Shown here: piece by piece, positions 15,802 through 23,422 of the stretch
How the letters are laid out: each line of letters begins with the position of its first letter
Numbering within the stretch: position 1 is the stretch's first letter
Source: a virus
Reading direction: 5' to 3' (one strand)
Virus record (IMG/VR): IMGVR_UViG_3300003332_000137
Coordinates: 1 to 34,823 of that record
DNA: 34,823 bases
Made by a program: the position numbers and the translations under genes
Notes under the pieces: generated by a model
What the model saw: only the letters and a program-made list of their open reading frames with translations
Databases searched by the model: none
Told to the model about the DNA's origin: nothing

Positions 15802-16581
15802 AATGACATCCTCTTCTGGGTTGATATTGGCAGCGACCGGAGCCGCCTTCTGTTGTAAATCTTTAAGGTGCGCAACAATCTCGGTGGTATCGATATGGAG
15901 CGTTAGGGTTGTTTTGTCTTTGCCACCAGAGGCGGGGCCACCAGGTGCTTTTGATGCCATAGCAGATGGCGCATACTTAGACTTATCAAAGCCCGCTGCT
16001 GCTGCCATCTCTTCTTCGATAATCTCATCAGCAAAGCCAAACTCTTTAGCCTCATCAGCGGTGTACCAGTGATCGCCACCATCGGTGAGCAGATCCATAA
16101 TCGTTTCATGGTCCTGCCCTGATTTGCGCACATAGCTGCTGGCCATCGCTTTGGCATAAGTGTCGAGCACATCTGCATATTCGCGCAGCTCTTTCGAGTT
16201 TCCGACTGTGCCACCCCAGGGGGCATGCACCATGAACATGGCGTTCTCAGCAATACTTACCGTGTCGCCAGCCATCGCAATGAGAGAGGCGATAGAAACC
16301 GCGACACCCTCAATACGAACATTGATGGTTGCCCCGTGATGGCGAAGTGCGTTGAAGATTGCAAGGCCATCAGATACCGAACCGCCATAGCTATTGATGC
16401 GAACATTAATGGTGTCGACCTCCAGCTCTGCCAGTTGATCAACAACCTCTTTGGCAGTAACACTATCGTCCCACCAGCTCTCGCCAATGTCGCCAAAGAT
16501 CAGCAGGTCCGCTTCGTTGTCACCCTTTGCTTTAATCTCGAATGGGTTACTCTTAAGTGCCTTTACTTTCTTCTTAGCCAT
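14413..16581 (-). CDS. Prohead protease / major capsid protein fusion
   Basis: A single 722-residue chain. Residues 20-190 are a ClpP-like S14 protease: RINSYGGSVSDG, catalytic Ser96 in GVAVSIASL, His119 in FMVHAPWG and Asp170 before HWYTADEA. Residues about 260-360 are a charged helical Ala/Lys/Glu scaffold. The remainder is an HK97-fold major capsid protein with a phage-typical C-terminus (RYAFANPNEAPVIEV, then FLDGQQEPFIE). I chose the ATG at 16581, with AGGAAGG five bases upstream and an eight-base overlap with portal; ATGs at 16602 and 16635 are alternatives. An internal start at 15801 probably makes a second product. Confidence 0.9.
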   Translation of the reverse strand: MAKKKVKALKSNPFEIKAKGDNEADLLIFGDIGESWWDDSVTAKEVVDQLAELEVDTINVRINSYGGSVSDGLAIFNALRHHGATINVRIEGVAVSIASLIAMAGDTVSIAENAMFMVHAPWGGTVGNSKELREYADVLDTYAKAMASSYVRKSGQDHETIMDLLTDGGDHWYTADEAKEFGFADEIIEEEMAAAAGFDKSKYAPSAMASKAPGGPASGGKDKTTLTLHIDTTEIVAHLKDLQQKAAPVAANINPEEDVIMTPKEKAAAEAKAAQEAKDLKAKHKAEIQAKENERKAGIRAAFDVHADRQGVSALLIECLTDGNVTVEQAQAKLLAKLGDGAEPLAGNRVEVGEDESAKMIDAASDVLTVRAGVSRMSGNGVSASTIDLQGNPFVGNSLMDMAKACLSAAGVSAAGRDKREIVAMAFQSTSTFPVLLENTMHKTLLAAYATASDTWSRFCKIGSVSDFRAHSRYRTGSIGNLDTLGENGEIKRKAIPDGEKGSVTATTKANIIAITREAIINDDLQALTDLAVMLGRAYKRTIEAAVYSLLAENSGMGPTMSDSKALFHTDHGNIGAGAAISMAAIDADRVLMASQKDVSDNDFLDLRPARLLVPVGLGGTARSINEAQYDPDTANKLQKPNIVNGLFDDIIDTPRMSGTRRYAFANPNEAPVIEVAFLDGQQEPFIETKDGWSSAGAELRVLGDFGVAAIDYRGATTDAGA
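15809..15814 (-). promoter_or_regulatory. Internal ribosome binding site AGAGGA
   Basis: AGAGGA on the minus strand lies seven bases before the in-frame ATG at 15801. It is a better site than most true starts in this operon and coincides with the domain boundary of the fusion protein. Confidence 0.6.
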
Positions 16582-18142
16582 CTCTGCCTTCCTCTTCGCC
16601 ATGTTCATCAAGTCCCGCCGCAGCGAGATCATCATTGTCAGTTGTATCTATCCCTTCACGTTCACGAAGGTGATCTTGTGCAGTACCAGAGCCAGAGGTT
16701 TTCGCAGGGTCTGAATCGAACCAGAGCCCTCTGTCATCAGCCTCTCTACGCCATGCGTCGATTTGCTCCATCACTTCATCAGGATTTCCGCCACGCTCAC
16801 GGATAGTTGTTTGAGCAGCCTTATAACCAGCCCGCTCCTGCATCTTGTTACCGATTACTTCTTTGACTGGATCAATCCACGGCATCGCTGGGCCACGATA
16901 GTCGCCATCGTAGAGCGTGTTGATATCGAGATCGGACGGGACGCGAATAAGACCAGAGGCCAGCGCCATGTTGATAAAGCGATGACGAACAGGGCGGCTA
17001 AACTGCCCAACAATTAAGTTAGTTAAAACCTGATAATTGCCAGTACTCTCCACCAACTCCTGTCTTTGTGATGAATAGCTGCCATCATAATTCTTGCTGG
17101 CACTGCTATTGCTAACGCCGGTACCAGCAGAGGCGAATCGCAACATTGCAGAGTGGAACGCACCGAGCAACCCTGATGGACGATTGCTGTCAATGGTGCC
17201 TACCTCTTCGCCAACCTGCAGCCCATCAAAAACCATGCCCGGCTTCATGCTGAACATGCGATCATCGCCTTTGGTTTCTGGCGCTTGATACAGATCCGGC
17301 GTCCCCTTTTTGATATAGCCAGTCATTGCAGCGGCCACACGGGCAGCAATGCGCTCACTCTCTTCGTAGTCTTTTAGATCCTCAAGCCGGCGAAGCACCG
17401 TGACAAATATGGACACCCCGCGAGCCTGTTTAATTCGGTTTGCCATTTTGAGATGGAGCATGCGATCTGCAGAGACCGCCTTGGTATTAAAGTCGAGGCG
17501 GTAAGTGGTGCCGCCCGGATGAATCTTGTAGATATGATATTTACTGGGGCGACCCCATGCGTCACGCTCTACCCCTTGAGTGATCCCTTTGTTCTCATCG
17601 TTGTATCCGAAAGGCATCTGATCAGCTTCAATCAGTTCCAGAGAAAGCGGTACTCGAGTCAGGTGATCAAGACCAGGGATAGAGCCTTCAAGAAACTGCA
17701 CCAGTTCTTCGCCATCACGATACAAAGTGCGAGCGACCAATCTCTCCATTGCAGCATAATCAAGCTCGCCCGTTACCTCTGGCTTTAGCTTGAAATCATT
17801 CCAGAGCCCTAATAACTCCTTTACAAATACTTTATGAATCTTGCCATCTTTATCACGAGGCGTCGGCTCCCAGCTGATCCCATTGGCACCAACCGTATTG
17901 TTTACTAGAACTTTTAAAATGCCCTCTGCGATATCGTAGTTCTGCTCAAGCTGTCGAGCATATCCACGGATCGCCTCACCGCCTTTACCAACAACTGTAT
18001 CGCCACTTGAATTATCAGCCCCGGTCTTGCGAAGACGTGACGGCTTGGCCGCCTCGTATGCGGCCAAGGCACCTCTAAAAATTGAACGGTTATAACCCCA
18101 CTTAGGGAAAACAGCAGAGATTGCAGTATCAAGTAAATTCAT
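16574..18142 (-). CDS. Portal protein, lambda family
   Basis: A 522-residue portal of the lambda type: YEAAKPSRLRK near residue 29, then GGEAIRGYARQLEQNYDIAEGI, then VLVNNTVGANGI, then GEELVQFLEGS. The C-terminal tail (about 480-522) is acidic and disordered. The portal forms the DNA-entry ring at one capsid vertex and the dock for terminase and connectors. It lies between the gpW-like joiner and the protease/capsid fusion. The start overlaps the joiner stop as ATGA, and the 3' end overlaps the fusion gene by eight bases. Confidence 0.88.
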   Translation of the reverse strand: MNLLDTAISAVFPKWGYNRSIFRGALAAYEAAKPSRLRKTGADNSSGDTVVGKGGEAIRGYARQLEQNYDIAEGILKVLVNNTVGANGISWEPTPRDKDGKIHKVFVKELLGLWNDFKLKPEVTGELDYAAMERLVARTLYRDGEELVQFLEGSIPGLDHLTRVPLSLELIEADQMPFGYNDENKGITQGVERDAWGRPSKYHIYKIHPGGTTYRLDFNTKAVSADRMLHLKMANRIKQARGVSIFVTVLRRLEDLKDYEESERIAARVAAAMTGYIKKGTPDLYQAPETKGDDRMFSMKPGMVFDGLQVGEEVGTIDSNRPSGLLGAFHSAMLRFASAGTGVSNSSASKNYDGSYSSQRQELVESTGNYQVLTNLIVGQFSRPVRHRFINMALASGLIRVPSDLDINTLYDGDYRGPAMPWIDPVKEVIGNKMQERAGYKAAQTTIRERGGNPDEVMEQIDAWRREADDRGLWFDSDPAKTSGSGTAQDHLREREGIDTTDNDDLAAAGLDEHGEEEGRDG

Positions 18143-18354
18143 TGTGAAAAGTCCGCCACACTGTAATTGCTAGAGCCGCCCTGAGAAGACGCGCTCTCAG
18201 TACGAACACGAGCCTCCCACTCCGCTCGACCTTTGCGAATATCAGGCAGGTTGGCACGGGTAAGACTGCGACCATTGAGGGTGTAGCTTTGACCGTTCAG
18301 CACAGCCTTTTCAGCGGCCACGTACGCCGCCACCATTTCGGTTGCTTCACTCAT
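18139..18354 (-). CDS. gpW/DUF6148-like head-tail joining protein
   Basis: A 71-residue protein with an N-terminal helix (EMVAAYVAAEKAVLNGQSYTL), a short hairpin (LNGRSLTRANL) and a second helix (IRKGRAEWEARVRTE). This matches small gpW-like proteins located between terminase and portal. In lambda, gpW stabilises the filled head and forms the platform for tail joining. It is coupled to both neighbours by TAATG and ATGA overlaps. Confidence 0.75.
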   Translation of the reverse strand: MSEATEMVAAYVAAEKAVLNGQSYTLNGRSLTRANLPDIRKGRAEWEARVRTESASSQGGSSNYSVADFSQ

Positions 18355-20441
18355 TAAATCCAGTCCTCGTCGCTTGTATTAATCCAACCGCCTCCACTCT
18401 GTTGCTGTGGTGATTGTTGTTGCTGTTGTGGCTTCGGCTCTTCTTGAGCCGTGAATAAATCTGCCTGTTTTAATTTGCTTTCCATGTCATCCCATTGATT
18501 GGGCGACATCAAATGAACACGCTTGGCAAGGGATGCATGCAGCGCATACACTTCACCGTCCCACGCCTCTACGGCTCGGCCCGCTTTTTGCTGCCAAGTC
18601 TTCCGGTTGCGAATGGTGCGGTGAGGAATCTTTACCTCGCCGGTGATCTGATCGTAGTAATCAGATCGAATATCTTTATAGAAGTGCCAGCGCCCTTTTG
18701 CCTTTGGGTTGCACTCCATCTGCATCTGTCCTGAAATCCAGTCCTTCGCCTTGTTAGTGCCGACGATGAACACCTTGACCCCGTGCCGATCAGCTTTGGT
18801 TTGCCTCTTCGGATTACGATGGTCAATGCTCTTGGATGTTGGTGTTCTGAACACCTCTGGGTCGGTCTGGCTCGATGACCCTTTAATTGCCATCGTAAGC
18901 ACGGAGCGGTGTTTCTTGCTCATATTCCGCACCCAGTCATAGACTGCATCAGAAGTATTACCATCCGACGAGTCAATCGATATTGCTGAAATATAAGTAG
19001 ACCAACCGGCCACACTTTTTACTGCCGAATAGAGCAGCTTCTCTAACGCCACCCAAACATCATCTTTAATATCAACCACACCACCGGCACCGGCATGTAG
19101 CTCAGTCCAGAGGATGTTCCAGCTTTCCCGATCCCGCCCCCAGGCACGGACGATTACCGCGACACGATCAGGCTGCACATCGACACCAGCAGTGAGCAAC
19201 AACCCGCCAACCGGTATAACCATTTCGCCATATTCGCGGGCAACTTCACGAAGTTGCTCAGCCTCAGCCTGCTCGCCCTTGAACTCGTAAGGCTTGCCGA
19301 GCTTCTGATTAACAAACTTGATCTTACTGGTCTGATCACCGAGTGATGATTGGTGCTCAGCACTCAAGTACTCCATCACCAGGTCGGCAATGGTGGATCC
19401 CTGCAAACAAGAGTAAACCTCTGGCAGCTCTACAAATCCTGCCTTGCCGTGGAATGGCTTGGTGGCCACCCACCCTCGATTCACATCCCCATCATCAATC
19501 GATGTATAAACCGTATCTCGGATATTCTTCTTGCGCTGATAGTCGTCCCACTCTGCATCACAGTGAGGGCATACATATACTGCTGTATCGGGTTGTGAGA
19601 ATCCGTAAACCTCGTGGGCCTGCGTTAGAGTCTCACCGGTCTCTTTGTCGGCCTCAACCTCTCCATCCTTTCCAACCCAGCTCACATTGTCGAAGGTGAG
19701 CACATGCTTATCGCCACAATTATGGCAAGTGATCGGCAGCACTCGAACATCGGTGAGCTCGGCTCGCTTCTCAACCTTTGAGAACCCTTTGAGTGCGGGC
19801 GTGCCCCCCACAATCAGCTTTGATCCTTCGTATCGTTTCAGTCGTTCCTCGGCCAAGCCGATTGAGTCACCCTGATCCTTTACGTTGTCGCTGGTATCAT
19901 CCGGCTCTTCAATGATCACCACACCGACCGATGATGTGGACTTCACATTACCAGGTGAATTGGAGCCCACCATTTTGAGGAAGCCATTAGTAAACCGCTT
20001 AAAGTCCCAGCGGTTGCCGGACTTGCGAGATGTCGAAACATCGAGCACCCCTCTCATAGCCGGATTCACCGGAACCGTTGGCACCAGCTTCTCATCGTGA
20101 AACGCTTTGCCATCTTTCTCTTTAGCAAACAACACCATGATCGGGCACTGCTTACCGCTTCCAGCCTCATGAATTCGTTTGAGGATGTAGCCAATCAGGA
20201 AGTAGGTCCACCCGATTTGTGCCGCTTTCATCAGCACCACTTCATGCACATCAGGATCATCGAGTGCAGCAGCTACACCCAGAAAGTATGGGGCATAGTA
20301 GAAGTTATACTGGCCGTGAATATCTCCCGACTCAGCAGGAAGATAGAAGTGTTCGCTAATCCATTCCTCGGTCGGCACCGTCTTCGGTGGTGAGAACATC
20401 TCCGCTGCTCGGATCAAAATCCCGGCTAATGTCTGCCGCAT
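18354..20441 (-). CDS. Terminase large subunit, GpA family
   Basis: A 695-residue packaging motor of the lambda GpA family. Visible landmarks are PTEEWISEHFYLPAES near residue 20-35, the Walker A-like VLMKAAQIGWTYF, the acidic VGVVIIEEPDD, a zinc site (CHNCGDKH, later CPHCDAEW) and the nuclease start LLTAGVDVQPDR. The C-terminus is Gln/Pro-rich. I prefer the ATG at 20441, whose N-terminus aligns with lambda gpA; a TTG at 20474 and an ATG at 20399 are alternatives. It overlaps the small subunit gene by 86 bases. It cuts concatemers and translocates DNA through the portal. Confidence 0.9.
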   Translation of the reverse strand: MRQTLAGILIRAAEMFSPPKTVPTEEWISEHFYLPAESGDIHGQYNFYYAPYFLGVAAALDDPDVHEVVLMKAAQIGWTYFLIGYILKRIHEAGSGKQCPIMVLFAKEKDGKAFHDEKLVPTVPVNPAMRGVLDVSTSRKSGNRWDFKRFTNGFLKMVGSNSPGNVKSTSSVGVVIIEEPDDTSDNVKDQGDSIGLAEERLKRYEGSKLIVGGTPALKGFSKVEKRAELTDVRVLPITCHNCGDKHVLTFDNVSWVGKDGEVEADKETGETLTQAHEVYGFSQPDTAVYVCPHCDAEWDDYQRKKNIRDTVYTSIDDGDVNRGWVATKPFHGKAGFVELPEVYSCLQGSTIADLVMEYLSAEHQSSLGDQTSKIKFVNQKLGKPYEFKGEQAEAEQLREVAREYGEMVIPVGGLLLTAGVDVQPDRVAVIVRAWGRDRESWNILWTELHAGAGGVVDIKDDVWVALEKLLYSAVKSVAGWSTYISAISIDSSDGNTSDAVYDWVRNMSKKHRSVLTMAIKGSSSQTDPEVFRTPTSKSIDHRNPKRQTKADRHGVKVFIVGTNKAKDWISGQMQMECNPKAKGRWHFYKDIRSDYYDQITGEVKIPHRTIRNRKTWQQKAGRAVEAWDGEVYALHASLAKRVHLMSPNQWDDMESKLKQADLFTAQEEPKPQQQQQSPQQQSGGGWINTSDEDWI

Positions 20442-20895
20442 GATCTTTAATTCGCTTGAATGTAGGGGAAGCAATGTTTTCTACCAGTTTATTATCCACG
20501 TTAATTTTGTATGTACTTTGAATCTCCCCAACCAATTTCAGAAGCCCAGCCTGATACTCTCTGTTGGCAGACGCGCACCAATCTGTAATGATGCTCGCGG
20601 CCTCATCAGCAGGAATCAGAGCCCCCACTTTTTCGTTGTATTCAAGAGACAGCATGGCAGTTTTCACCACCGACTCTTTGGCCCTCTGTTTCGACAAGTT
20701 GACCTGATCATCACCACCACGGCCTGCTGCCTGATCTCTCAGGTTTGCTGAGTAATCAATAATCCACTGACCAATAGTATCGCCAGGGATGAGCACCCCC
20801 TTCTTCACAAACTCAGACACTGCAGGCTGAGAAATACCAACAATCGATGCCAGTAATTTTTGGGTAGCTTTTTGGTTTAAGAAACTCTCTTTCAT
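20356..20895 (-). CDS. Terminase small subunit, Nu1-like
   Basis: A 179-residue protein with an N-terminal helix-turn-helix at about 8-35 (TQKLLASIVGISQPAVSEFVKKG). A middle helical region carries the Nu1-type pattern (LSKQRAKESVVKTAMLSLEYNEKVGALIPADEA), and the C-terminus is acidic. The HTH domain recognises the packaging site and the C-terminus binds the large subunit. It is the first packaging gene, downstream of the lysis genes, with a tandem 16-bp repeat immediately upstream. Confidence 0.8.
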   Translation of the reverse strand: MKESFLNQKATQKLLASIVGISQPAVSEFVKKGVLIPGDTIGQWIIDYSANLRDQAAGRGGDDQVNLSKQRAKESVVKTAMLSLEYNEKVGALIPADEAASIITDWCASANREYQAGLLKLVGEIQSTYKINVDNKLVENIASPTFKRIKDHAADISRDFDPSSGDVLTTEDGADRGMD

Positions 20896-20903
20896 CTACC
20901 CTT

Positions 20904-20935
20904 ACCCACTATAGGTATAACCCCCTATAGGAATT
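20904..20935. repeat. Two tandem 16-bp repeats upstream of terminase
   Basis: Units 20904-20919 and 20920-20935 agree at 13 of 16 positions, sharing ACCC-N-CTATAGG-N-AT. They lie 9 bases before the terminase small subunit start. In lambda the cos site and its terminase-binding repeats lie next to nu1, so this is a candidate packaging site. The TATA content also permits a promoter or operator role. Confidence 0.5.
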
Positions 20936-21012
20936 CATATCTGCAAAATATCCGCGCTGCTGCGCCCCCGTATGGAGATAACTCCAGAAAGGACCCGTAA
21001 AAATCTGAGAGG

Positions 21013-21243
21013 CTAAGCCTTCTCATCCGCTTCCTTACCCAACAACCGCTGAACAGTCTTGGTCTCATAGATCCTGATTACCATCCATAAGACTGACAGC
21101 AGAGATGCCACCGCTGGTAATAGCTCCACAACCGCTCCTACTGTTATTGTTATTGCTCCTACGTCGACTGTGTTCTTGAAGTGATCAAGGTGTGGGGTGG
21201 CCTGCTTTAGTCCTGCAGAAGCCATATGCTTGATGTCGCCCAT
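21013..21243 (-). CDS. Holin-like protein with one membrane segment
   Basis: A 76-residue protein with a hydrophobic stretch at about 28-57 (VGAITITVGAVVELLPAVAS, then LLSVLWMVI) and the C-terminal RIYETKTVQRLLGKEADEKA, an ending I associate with phage holins. It has one or two membrane spans and a charged tail. It starts two bases after the stop of the upstream membrane protein and belongs to the lysis cassette. It likely forms or regulates the lysis pore. Confidence 0.65.
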   Translation of the reverse strand: MGDIKHMASAGLKQATPHLDHFKNTVDVGAITITVGAVVELLPAVASLLSVLWMVIRIYETKTVQRLLGKEADEKA

Positions 21244-21245
21244 GA

Positions 21246-21800
21246 CTAGCCCTTGATGGCTGCAATTACTGCGCCCAACCCTTTCAGAGGGTGAGCCTTA
21301 TCATCTACAGTCGCATGGCGTGATTGAGTCTCGGACTTGAGATCACCGAAGTAAGCTCGAACCACATAAGCGAATGGACCTACGATTGATAAGAACAATG
21401 CAACCATCGCTGGGTTTGCCGCTACTGTTGCACCCTTGGTCACATATACCCAACCAACAAACGCCAAAAAGATAAGCGATAAAGCGATCAGGGTATTCAT
21501 TGCTCTCATCACCATCTTGGCCCTGGTCTCTTGACCATCTGCCGCACACATCGCTTCATATCTTGCAGTGCGCCCCTTAACCTTCTCAGTCTCAAGAGTG
21601 ATGTTGGCAAGCATTAGGTTTTCACGCGCTGCTGGTGGTAGCGCATCAACGGCACTCTGTGCATCGGCACCGGTTGAGCTTTCATCCAGCTTCTTATCAT
21701 CAGGTAGGAACGAATTGATCACTGGTAATGCAGCAGCTCCAAGTGGAGTACTTGCAAGCAGACCAGTGCCCACCATCTTTAACACGCCCATCAGGTTCAT
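21246..21800 (-). CDS. 3TM-holin-like membrane protein
   Basis: A 184-residue protein with a hydrophobic N-terminal helix (MVGTGLLASTPLGAAALPV), a charged middle helix (LMLANITLETEKVKGR) and two membrane spans at about 100-150 (LIALSLIFLAFVGWVYV and MVALFLSIVGPFAYVVRAYFG). This is the pattern of three-span phage holins. I chose the ATG at 21800: it makes an ATGA overlap with the endolysin and has GAGG eight bases upstream; the ATG at 21821 is an alternative. It lies between endolysin and the small holin. Confidence 0.65.
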   Translation of the reverse strand: MNLMGVLKMVGTGLLASTPLGAAALPVINSFLPDDKKLDESSTGADAQSAVDALPPAARENLMLANITLETEKVKGRTARYEAMCAADGQETRAKMVMRAMNTLIALSLIFLAFVGWVYVTKGATVAANPAMVALFLSIVGPFAYVVRAYFGDLKSETQSRHATVDDKAHPLKGLGAVIAAIKG

Positions 21801-22207
21801 CTGTTTGTCCTCATATCCCATCGAGCTGGGCCATTGGTTCTGGTATCAAGGTGAGTGCGGTTATCGTAGCGACCTACACCAAAGTGTCCTGCGTATTTCT
21901 TATCGAGGTAGTCCGCCACACGCTCAGGATCAATCTGCTCGCCGGTATCACGGTTGAACAACTTATAATCAGCTGCTCTAGCGTAGATATGTTGCGACGA
22001 TTGGCTGGCACCAGGCGTTTCATCGTTATGTCGTTGACATCGATTAGGTCCGGTAATATCAATGCGAACATCAATACCATCCCGTACAGAAAAGAAATTG
22101 GCAGACTGTTGGATTGTTTGCACAAGCTCCACATCCACTGTATCGAAGCCGCAGCCACACTCACATACAAACTCATGCCTGCTTAGGTTTGCTGTTAAGT
22201 TGCCCAT
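21797..22207 (-). CDS. Endolysin, peptidase M15 family
   Basis: A 136-residue protein of the M15 D-Ala-D-Ala/L-Ala-D-Glu type. The zinc ligands appear in SSQHIYARAADYKLF (H-x6-D) and in NRTHLDTR (second His). The N-terminal part has SRHEFVCECGCGFDTVD, as in Peptidase_M15_3 phage lysins. It has no signal peptide, so export depends on the holin. It is the first gene of the late operon, about 105 bases from the predicted late promoter and beyond two tandem terminators. It should cut peptidoglycan stems for lysis. Confidence 0.85.
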   Translation of the reverse strand: MGNLTANLSRHEFVCECGCGFDTVDVELVQTIQQSANFFSVRDGIDVRIDITGPNRCQRHNDETPGASQSSQHIYARAADYKLFNRDTGEQIDPERVADYLDKKYAGHFGVGRYDNRTHLDTRTNGPARWDMRTNR

Positions 22208-22220
22208 TCACTCGCCCAAT

Positions 22221-22256
22221 AAAAAACCCCGCACCGGATAGCTCCGATGCAGGGTT
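22221..22256 (-). terminator. Late-leader terminator, proximal to the endolysin
   Basis: A 12-pair stem with two mismatches (22225-22238 with 22243-22256) and a four-base loop, followed on the minus strand by six T (22226-22221). It lies 14 bases before the endolysin start. Confidence 0.8.
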
Positions 22257-22265
22257 GATAGAAAC

Positions 22266-22291
22266 AAAAAAGCCGACTCAGTGGCCGGCTT
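22266..22291 (-). terminator. Late-leader terminator, proximal to the promoter
   Basis: AAGCCG/CGGCTT form a six-pair stem with a ten-base loop, followed on the minus strand by T's (22271-22266). It lies about 20 bases after the predicted late start site. With the second terminator it would block late transcription until an antiterminator acts. Confidence 0.75.
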
Positions 22292-22312
22292 CTGTTCGCA
22301 CTTCTGCGACAA

Positions 22313-22349
22313 TGGCGTATTTATACCAAAAACCGTGCGCACGGTGCAA
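22313..22349 (-). promoter_or_regulatory. Predicted late promoter (pR'-like) with palindrome in the spacer
   Basis: On the minus strand TTGCAC (22349-22344) and TATAAA (22325-22320) are 18 bases apart, with TGG just before the -10 (extended -10). The -35 is weak. A perfect 14-bp palindrome ACCGTGCGCACGGT (22332-22345) overlaps the -35 end and the spacer. In lambda the Q-binding element lies between -35 and -10 of pR'. The Q-like gene ends 10 bases upstream. Start near 22313. Confidence 0.65.
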
Positions 22350-22358
22350 GCGTTATTT

Positions 22359-22727
22359 TCAATTTATTTCAATTACCAGCCAGATTCCTTCCAGCCATGC
22401 GAATGCCTCACGTCGTCTCAGCCTATATTCATGCGGTTTACAACCAAGTGCCCTCGATGCCTTGGTGATGCTCGACCGATAGCAGTACTCCTGTTTCACT
22501 GCACCGAACAACTGAGGCCTATTGATCTTCATCTTTCCCAATATCACCATCAACCGCTCTACTCTTGGGGGTGGATCATCAATTGGGTTCAGCCCACCGC
22601 CACCACCTGGCATGCTGGTGAAGTTTGCACTACCCGGATAACCGAGATGCCCATACCCTGCATCATCACGATTCCAGTCACCCCACTCACGCAGCACACT
22701 ATCAAGATCGGTTCTGCTATCCGTCAC
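22359..22727 (-). CDS. Antitermination protein Q-like
   Basis: A 122-residue protein resembling the 933W/phage 21-type Q family. It has an N-terminal LDSVLREWGDW, a Gly-rich linker, IDDPPPRVERLMVILG, and a C-terminal helical DNA-binding part (SSITKASRALGCKPHEYRLRRREAFAWLEG). It uses a GTG start that overlaps the stop of the P-like gene as GTGA. It is the last early gene, and a promoter and two terminators follow at once, the canonical position for Q. It should load on RNA polymerase at the late promoter and let it pass the terminators. Confidence 0.75.
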   Translation of the reverse strand: MTDSRTDLDSVLREWGDWNRDDAGYGHLGYPGSANFTSMPGGGGGLNPIDDPPPRVERLMVILGKMKINRPQLFGAVKQEYCYRSSITKASRALGCKPHEYRLRRREAFAWLEGIWLVIEIN

Positions 22728-23422
22728 ACTCTGCCCCCATGCTGATCATCACCACCTCTTCCCATAAGCGCATCCAACTCACCCTTCCAACTATCATCCT
22801 TCACAACTTCCTGCGGTTGATGCACAAGGACCGGCCCATCATGCTGCTCAATCTTAAACACCCTGCCATCCCTCGCCTCTTCAACCAGCTTCATGTATGC
22901 CTTCTCGAATCTCTTTCTGGTTACACTGGCCCCATTGTTTGAAACCTCATAAAACCCGATCTCCTTCGCAGCATGCCAAACAATCGGATGGCTCCAGTTA
23001 CCCTTGGCCGCATCATGGTAGGCAATATCAACACCAGGGATCCGAAGCTCATCAGCTGTTGGCCTGCACCAGTTCACAAATTCAGGCAATGAGGGCGGCC
23101 ACTCGTTCCGGCTGGTTGCCAGCTTATCGATCCCCATCGACACCATGCCCAGAGTTAAGTGGCTCAAACCATCAATCCAAACACCCGCCGCATCACTCAA
23201 GCGATCTTTGGCAAACGCCTCGCCATACTGTGAGCTCCAACGATGCCCAAACACAATCGCCATTCGCTTCCACACCCTGACAATAGTTTTCGCTCTCTTA
23301 TCAGGCGTGAGGTTTGATATTCTCGTCGTCGCTGTTGTTGCGGTAGTACTCTTCGCACTGTCGCTCGGACTCAATGGCACGACTGACTGGGGTATTCTTG
23401 CCGCTTCGCTTATGTGTTGCAT
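22724..23422 (-). CDS. Replication protein P-like helicase loader
   Basis: A 232-residue protein of the lambda P type: IVRVWKRMAIVFGHRWSSQYG, VWIDGLSHLTLGMVSMGIDKL, then NEWPPSLPEFVNWC. The WPP...F..WC pattern is the family signature. Lambda P delivers the host DnaB helicase to the origin bound by O. I chose the ATG at 23422, with GAGAGG eight bases upstream. This makes an unusually long 122-base overlap with the O-like gene; an in-frame start at 23485 exists but has no better site. Confidence 0.75.
   Translation of the reverse strand: MQHISEAARIPQSVVPLSPSDSAKSTTATTATTRISNLTPDKRAKTIVRVWKRMAIVFGHRWSSQYGEAFAKDRLSDAAGVWIDGLSHLTLGMVSMGIDKLATSRNEWPPSLPEFVNWCRPTADELRIPGVDIAYHDAAKGNWSHPIVWHAAKEIGFYEVSNNGASVTRKRFEKAYMKLVEEARDGRVFKIEQHDGPVLVHQPQEVVKDDSWKGELDALMGRGGDDQHGGRV

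Noticed and set aside
16225-16806. 193-codon plus-strand frame across the capsid/portal junction
   Set aside because: Antisense to two certain genes; Cys/His-rich shadow composition and no ribosome site.
22114-22745. Plus-strand frames across the lysis leader and Q gene
   Set aside because: They cross two terminators and the promoter and are Cys/His/Pro-rich, typical of antisense shadow frames.
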